Positions 61,685 through 64,000 of a DNA stretch of 64,000 bases are shown piece by piece. Both the position numbers and the translations under genes were made by a program. The stretch is from Anaerotruncus rubiinfantis (GTDB lineage: Bacteria; Bacillota; Clostridia; Oscillospirales; Ruminococcaceae). The DNA lies in NCBI RefSeq assembly GCF_900078395.1, contig NZ_FKLA01000008.1:509045-573044 (forward strand), given 5' to 3'. The notes under the pieces were generated by a model, which was not told the DNA's origin, searched no databases, and saw nothing but the letters and a program-made list of their open reading frames with translations. Each line of letters begins with the position of its first letter. The first letter of the stretch is position 1.

Positions 61685-62158
61685 GTGTCATTGAAAAAAG
61701 TGAAGTACATAAATCGAAAAGCTCTGGCTATGATCTATCAGCTTCTTGCGAGCGACAACCAGCCGCCCGCAATTTATGAAGAAGAAAAGGCGTATTGGGT
61801 AACAAATGGATATGTTGTCTATGCATTCCGAAAGAACACATTTATTTTCAATCCAGCCATATTCAGGCCGTACGACATTGGGAGCTATATCGACCTCGTA
61901 AGAGAGAAGGCCACGACCGTAGTTCGCGTGAACAGTTTTCGTTCGTCAAGGAATGAAAAGGTAACGATTGCAAAACTCACCCCGGAAGATGGGAGCGAAT
62001 GCGCGGTTTACGTCAATAAGGAATATCTGGATTCCTTTTCGAAGGAGTGCATGTTTTTAACAACTGGCAATCCGCTTGATCCTATTTATGTAAAGTCCTT
62101 TTATGGAGAAGAATGCGGAATCATTCTGCCGATCAGGGTATCAAGTGAAGGCTGGTGA
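61685..62158 (+). CDS. Hypothetical phage protein
   Basis: 157 residues, GTG start behind an AAAGGCGGAAAG SD-like stretch. Beta-rich: YWVTNGYVVYAFRKNTFIFN, ECAVYVNKEYLDSF, CGIILPIRVSSEGW. No domain recognised. It may be a DNA-sliding-clamp-like fold, which is pure guesswork. Confidence 0.6.
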   Translation: MSLKKVKYINRKALAMIYQLLASDNQPPAIYEEEKAYWVTNGYVVYAFRKNTFIFNPAIFRPYDIGSYIDLVREKATTVVRVNSFRSSRNEKVTIAKLTPEDGSECAVYVNKEYLDSFSKECMFLTTGNPLDPIYVKSFYGEECGIILPIRVSSEGW

Positions 62159-62164
62159 AGTCAA

Positions 62165-62593
62165 GTGCAGGAAAACGGAATGCTGATCGGTGCAGATAGG
62201 TACGATGTACAATTGCGGGAACCGAAAATGACGAAATGCGCCCGCTGCGGGGAAGATGTACCGGAATATGAAACGGTCGAGATCGGCAAGGCTACCGTCT
62301 GCCGGGACTGCATAGCCGACTACTGCGACGATCTTTTCCCGGAGTATGGGCAACTCTACCTGAACGAAAATGCGAAACACTACATAGAAATCGAGAACAT
62401 CCCACTTGACAGCGACGACCTTTATTTGAACTGGTGGTTTCACAATCTCGAACGCACTGACCGGCTGCGGGTCTTGCAGGGGATATACCTTTTGGAATCC
62501 GCATCGGTCGGCGGAGAAGAGTTGAAGGAATGGGAAAGAGCCTTTGTCACCCAGTCGGATGACTGGATCGGTTTTGTAAAGGATCACGCATGA
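62165..62593 (+). CDS. Zinc-ribbon phage protein
   Basis: 142 residues with a C4 motif (CARCGEDVPEYETVEIGKATVCRDC cut at both ends) and an acidic helical C-terminus (NWWFHNLERTDRLRVLQGIY). GTG start at 62165; ATG at 62228 is an alternative. Function unknown. Confidence 0.6.
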   Translation: MQENGMLIGADRYDVQLREPKMTKCARCGEDVPEYETVEIGKATVCRDCIADYCDDLFPEYGQLYLNENAKHYIEIENIPLDSDDLYLNWWFHNLERTDRLRVLQGIYLLESASVGGEELKEWERAFVTQSDDWIGFVKDHA

Positions 62594-62629
62594 AAAGCGG
62601 GGTCGTTTTAGACGTAAAGGAGGATTAAG

Positions 62630-63388
62630 GTGTTGTTTCAAAAAACAATTCCACGGCTGAGAGCCGATGACATTGAAGTTAAGGTTAAAAAAGTTACGGC
62701 AAATGGCGCGATCGCGCTGCTCTACAAGACCGCCCGAACGGATATGAAAATATTGGATGAATGCGCCGGACCGGAAAACTGGCAGGACGAGTACCGCGAG
62801 ATCAAGGGCAACCTCTACTGTACGATCAAGGTGCGGAATCCTGAAACCGGCGAGTGGATCGGAAAGACCGATTGCGGTATTGAAAGCCGGGAGGACGATG
62901 AAGGAAACCAGAAAAAGGGAGAGGCATCGGACGCATTCAAGCGGGCGGGGTTTAAATGGGGAATTGGGAGGGAACTTTATACCGCGCCGTTCATCTTCCT
63001 GAATGTGCCAACGAAAAAGGTGGAAGGCAGTGGAAAACCACGGTATGAGCTGGAAAACACATTCGCACGATTTTCAGTGAAAAGCATTTCCTACGACGAT
63101 GACGGCGCAATTCGTTCGGTTGTAATCGTGGACGACAAGGGCAAACAGGTATTTCCGGTAGGAAAGCAGGAACCGAAAAAGCAGGATATGCGCGATAAGG
63201 TCACAATAGATCAGATCAACGAGCTTTCTTTTGAATTACAGCGCACGGGCTGGAATGTACAAGGCATGCTTGATTACATAAATAAGAAACTGGGATATAG
63301 CTATAAACGGATTGAGGATTTGACCTTTGCCGGTTACAAGTTTATTCTCCCTGCGCTGAAAGGCAAACCGGACAAGGCGGCGCAATGA
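62630..63388 (+). CDS. Rad52-family single-strand annealing protein
   Basis: 252 residues resembling phage Rad52/22-type annealing proteins: KKVTANGAIALLYKTARTDM, GNLYCTIKVRNPETGEWIGK, and GEASDAFKRAGFKWGIGREL. It anneals complementary strands in phage recombination. AAAGGAGG precedes the GTG start. It overlaps the NinB-like gene by four bases, so the two probably act together. Confidence 0.88.
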   Translation: MLFQKTIPRLRADDIEVKVKKVTANGAIALLYKTARTDMKILDECAGPENWQDEYREIKGNLYCTIKVRNPETGEWIGKTDCGIESREDDEGNQKKGEASDAFKRAGFKWGIGRELYTAPFIFLNVPTKKVEGSGKPRYELENTFARFSVKSISYDDDGAIRSVVIVDDKGKQVFPVGKQEPKKQDMRDKVTIDQINELSFELQRTGWNVQGMLDYINKKLGYSYKRIEDLTFAGYKFILPALKGKPDKAAQ

Positions 63389-63930
63389 AACGGATCAAGT
63401 TTGATGATGTGCGGACACAGCAGGATACTACCGGGATGTGGCTGATGCTTAGAATTCCCCCAGCCTTCCGTTTACCAGCGCGGGTACTTTGTGGGGAAAT
63501 AAATCCCGGTGAACTATACGTCGCAGAGATTAAGAAATTCAGGGAAAAGAGATCCTTAGATGCAAACGCCTACTTCTGGACACTCTGCGGGAAGCTGGCG
63601 GCAGTGACCGGTATTCCAAAGAATGAGATTTACCGTGAATACATTCGGGAAATCGGGGACAACTTCGACATTGTGCTTGTGAAGGCTGGGGATGTCGCGT
63701 CACGCAAAAAGCGCTGGGAGGCGCGCGGAATGGGATGGATCAGTGAGTTGGTTGGCCCTTCGGCAGTTCCGGGATATCTGGAAATTGCCGAATATTACGG
63801 TTCGTCGTCCTATGATTCAGCGCAAATGACCCGCTTGATTGATCTGGTGGTATTTGACTGCAAGGAGCAGGGAATTGAAACGGCGACGCCGGACGAACTG
63901 GCCCGGATGAAACGGGAGTGGAACCAATGA
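63385..63930 (+). CDS. NinB/Orf-like recombination mediator
   Basis: 181 residues matching the NinB (lambda Orf) family: KRSLDANAYFWTLCGKLAAV, NEIYREYIREIGDNFDIV, and YDSAQMTRLIDLVVFDCKEQ. It assists strand exchange with annealing proteins and SSB. ATG overlaps the previous stop, and its own stop overlaps the next start. Confidence 0.88.
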   Translation: MKRIKFDDVRTQQDTTGMWLMLRIPPAFRLPARVLCGEINPGELYVAEIKKFREKRSLDANAYFWTLCGKLAAVTGIPKNEIYREYIREIGDNFDIVLVKAGDVASRKKRWEARGMGWISELVGPSAVPGYLEIAEYYGSSSYDSAQMTRLIDLVVFDCKEQGIETATPDELARMKREWNQ

Positions 63931-64000
63931 GCAGGATGTCTAAAGCATGTGATATCCCGCCAAAGGTCAAAGCCATTGTTTGGGAGCGTGACGGGGGCTG
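63927..64000 (+). CDS. HNH endonuclease, N-terminus only (runs off the window)
   Basis: The visible 24 residues end in KVKAIVWERDGGC, the typical start of phage HNH nucleases. The catalytic part is beyond the window edge. Confidence 0.65.
   Translation, partial: MSRMSKACDIPPKVKAIVWERDGG

Larger units (their letters stand above)
55017..64000. mobile_element. Integrated prophage (left part; right end outside window)
   Basis: It begins at the ssrA 3' end. It contains a large serine recombinase, an XRE repressor with operators, a lysogenic cargo block, small early genes, Rad52-like and NinB-like recombination genes and an HNH gene. Base composition is more AT-rich than the host, especially at 55.0-60.0 kb. 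Structural genes are not in view. Confidence 0.9.

Overview
The window looks like a chromosome segment of a spore-forming, high-GC Clostridia member, most likely Oscillospiraceae/Ruminococcaceae. Support comes from sporulation genes (yqfC, yqfD, a ylbJ-like gene), strong GGAGG Shine-Dalgarno sites with frequent TTG/GTG starts, a T-box in front of pheST, an IreB homologue, and the gene order phoH-ybeY-dgkA-era-yqzL-recO-mutS2. No ribosomal RNA is present, so the taxon is inferred. The last 9 kb is an integrated, visibly AT-richer prophage whose far end lies outside the window.

Layout: 1-3083 holds a PdxA-like dehydrogenase (5' cut), a zinc dehydrogenase and a four-carbon acid sugar kinase. Two tRNAs (Ala, Lys; minus strand) and recG follow. 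6.2-9.4 kb is a minus-strand accessory stretch: an NTF2-like protein, a hydroxysteroid-dehydrogenase-like SDR, an F420-ligase-like protein and an EamA permease. 9.6-13.9 kb is a cell-surface acylation cluster (MBOAT, DHHW protein, TRAP-type lipoprotein). 14-16.2 kb is a class A PBP preceded by a 121-bp tandem repeat. 16.7-17.7 kb carries a small anchored protein, an apparently unannotated small RNA with a Pho-box-like promoter, and an IS200 remnant. 17.7-30.5 kb contains a GHL10-amidase fusion and then the sporulation/housekeeping locus through mutS2.

30.5-40.3 kb holds catabolic and regulatory genes: small regulators, a FabG-like SDR, IreB, a GntR-controlled FAD/FAD/DUF1667 oxidoreductase operon, two more GntR regulators, and uxuA with a zinc dehydrogenase. 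40.3-54.7 kb is housekeeping: pheST with its T-box, galU, a RING/zinc-ribbon membrane protein, prfB without a frameshift, a class B PBP, degV, SRP RNA, dnaX-ybaB-recR, gtrA, smpB and ssrA.

The prophage is inserted at the 3' end of ssrA. A large serine recombinase is read antisense into the tmRNA gene. The immunity region has an XRE repressor and two nearly identical promoters whose 17-bp spacers are themselves the likely operators. A third operator-like copy is inverted. Between these promoters lie two small rightward genes and a four-gene leftward block of unknown, mostly membrane-anchored proteins that looks like lysogenic cargo. A LexA-box promoter drives a short ORF that contains, in frame, one isolated 36-bp sequence resembling a type I-C CRISPR repeat. 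Rightward early genes follow: small HTH and zinc proteins, then a Rad52-like annealing protein, a NinB-like protein and the start of an HNH endonuclease. The solitary CRISPR repeat, the membrane cargo block and the small RNA are the most promising leads.
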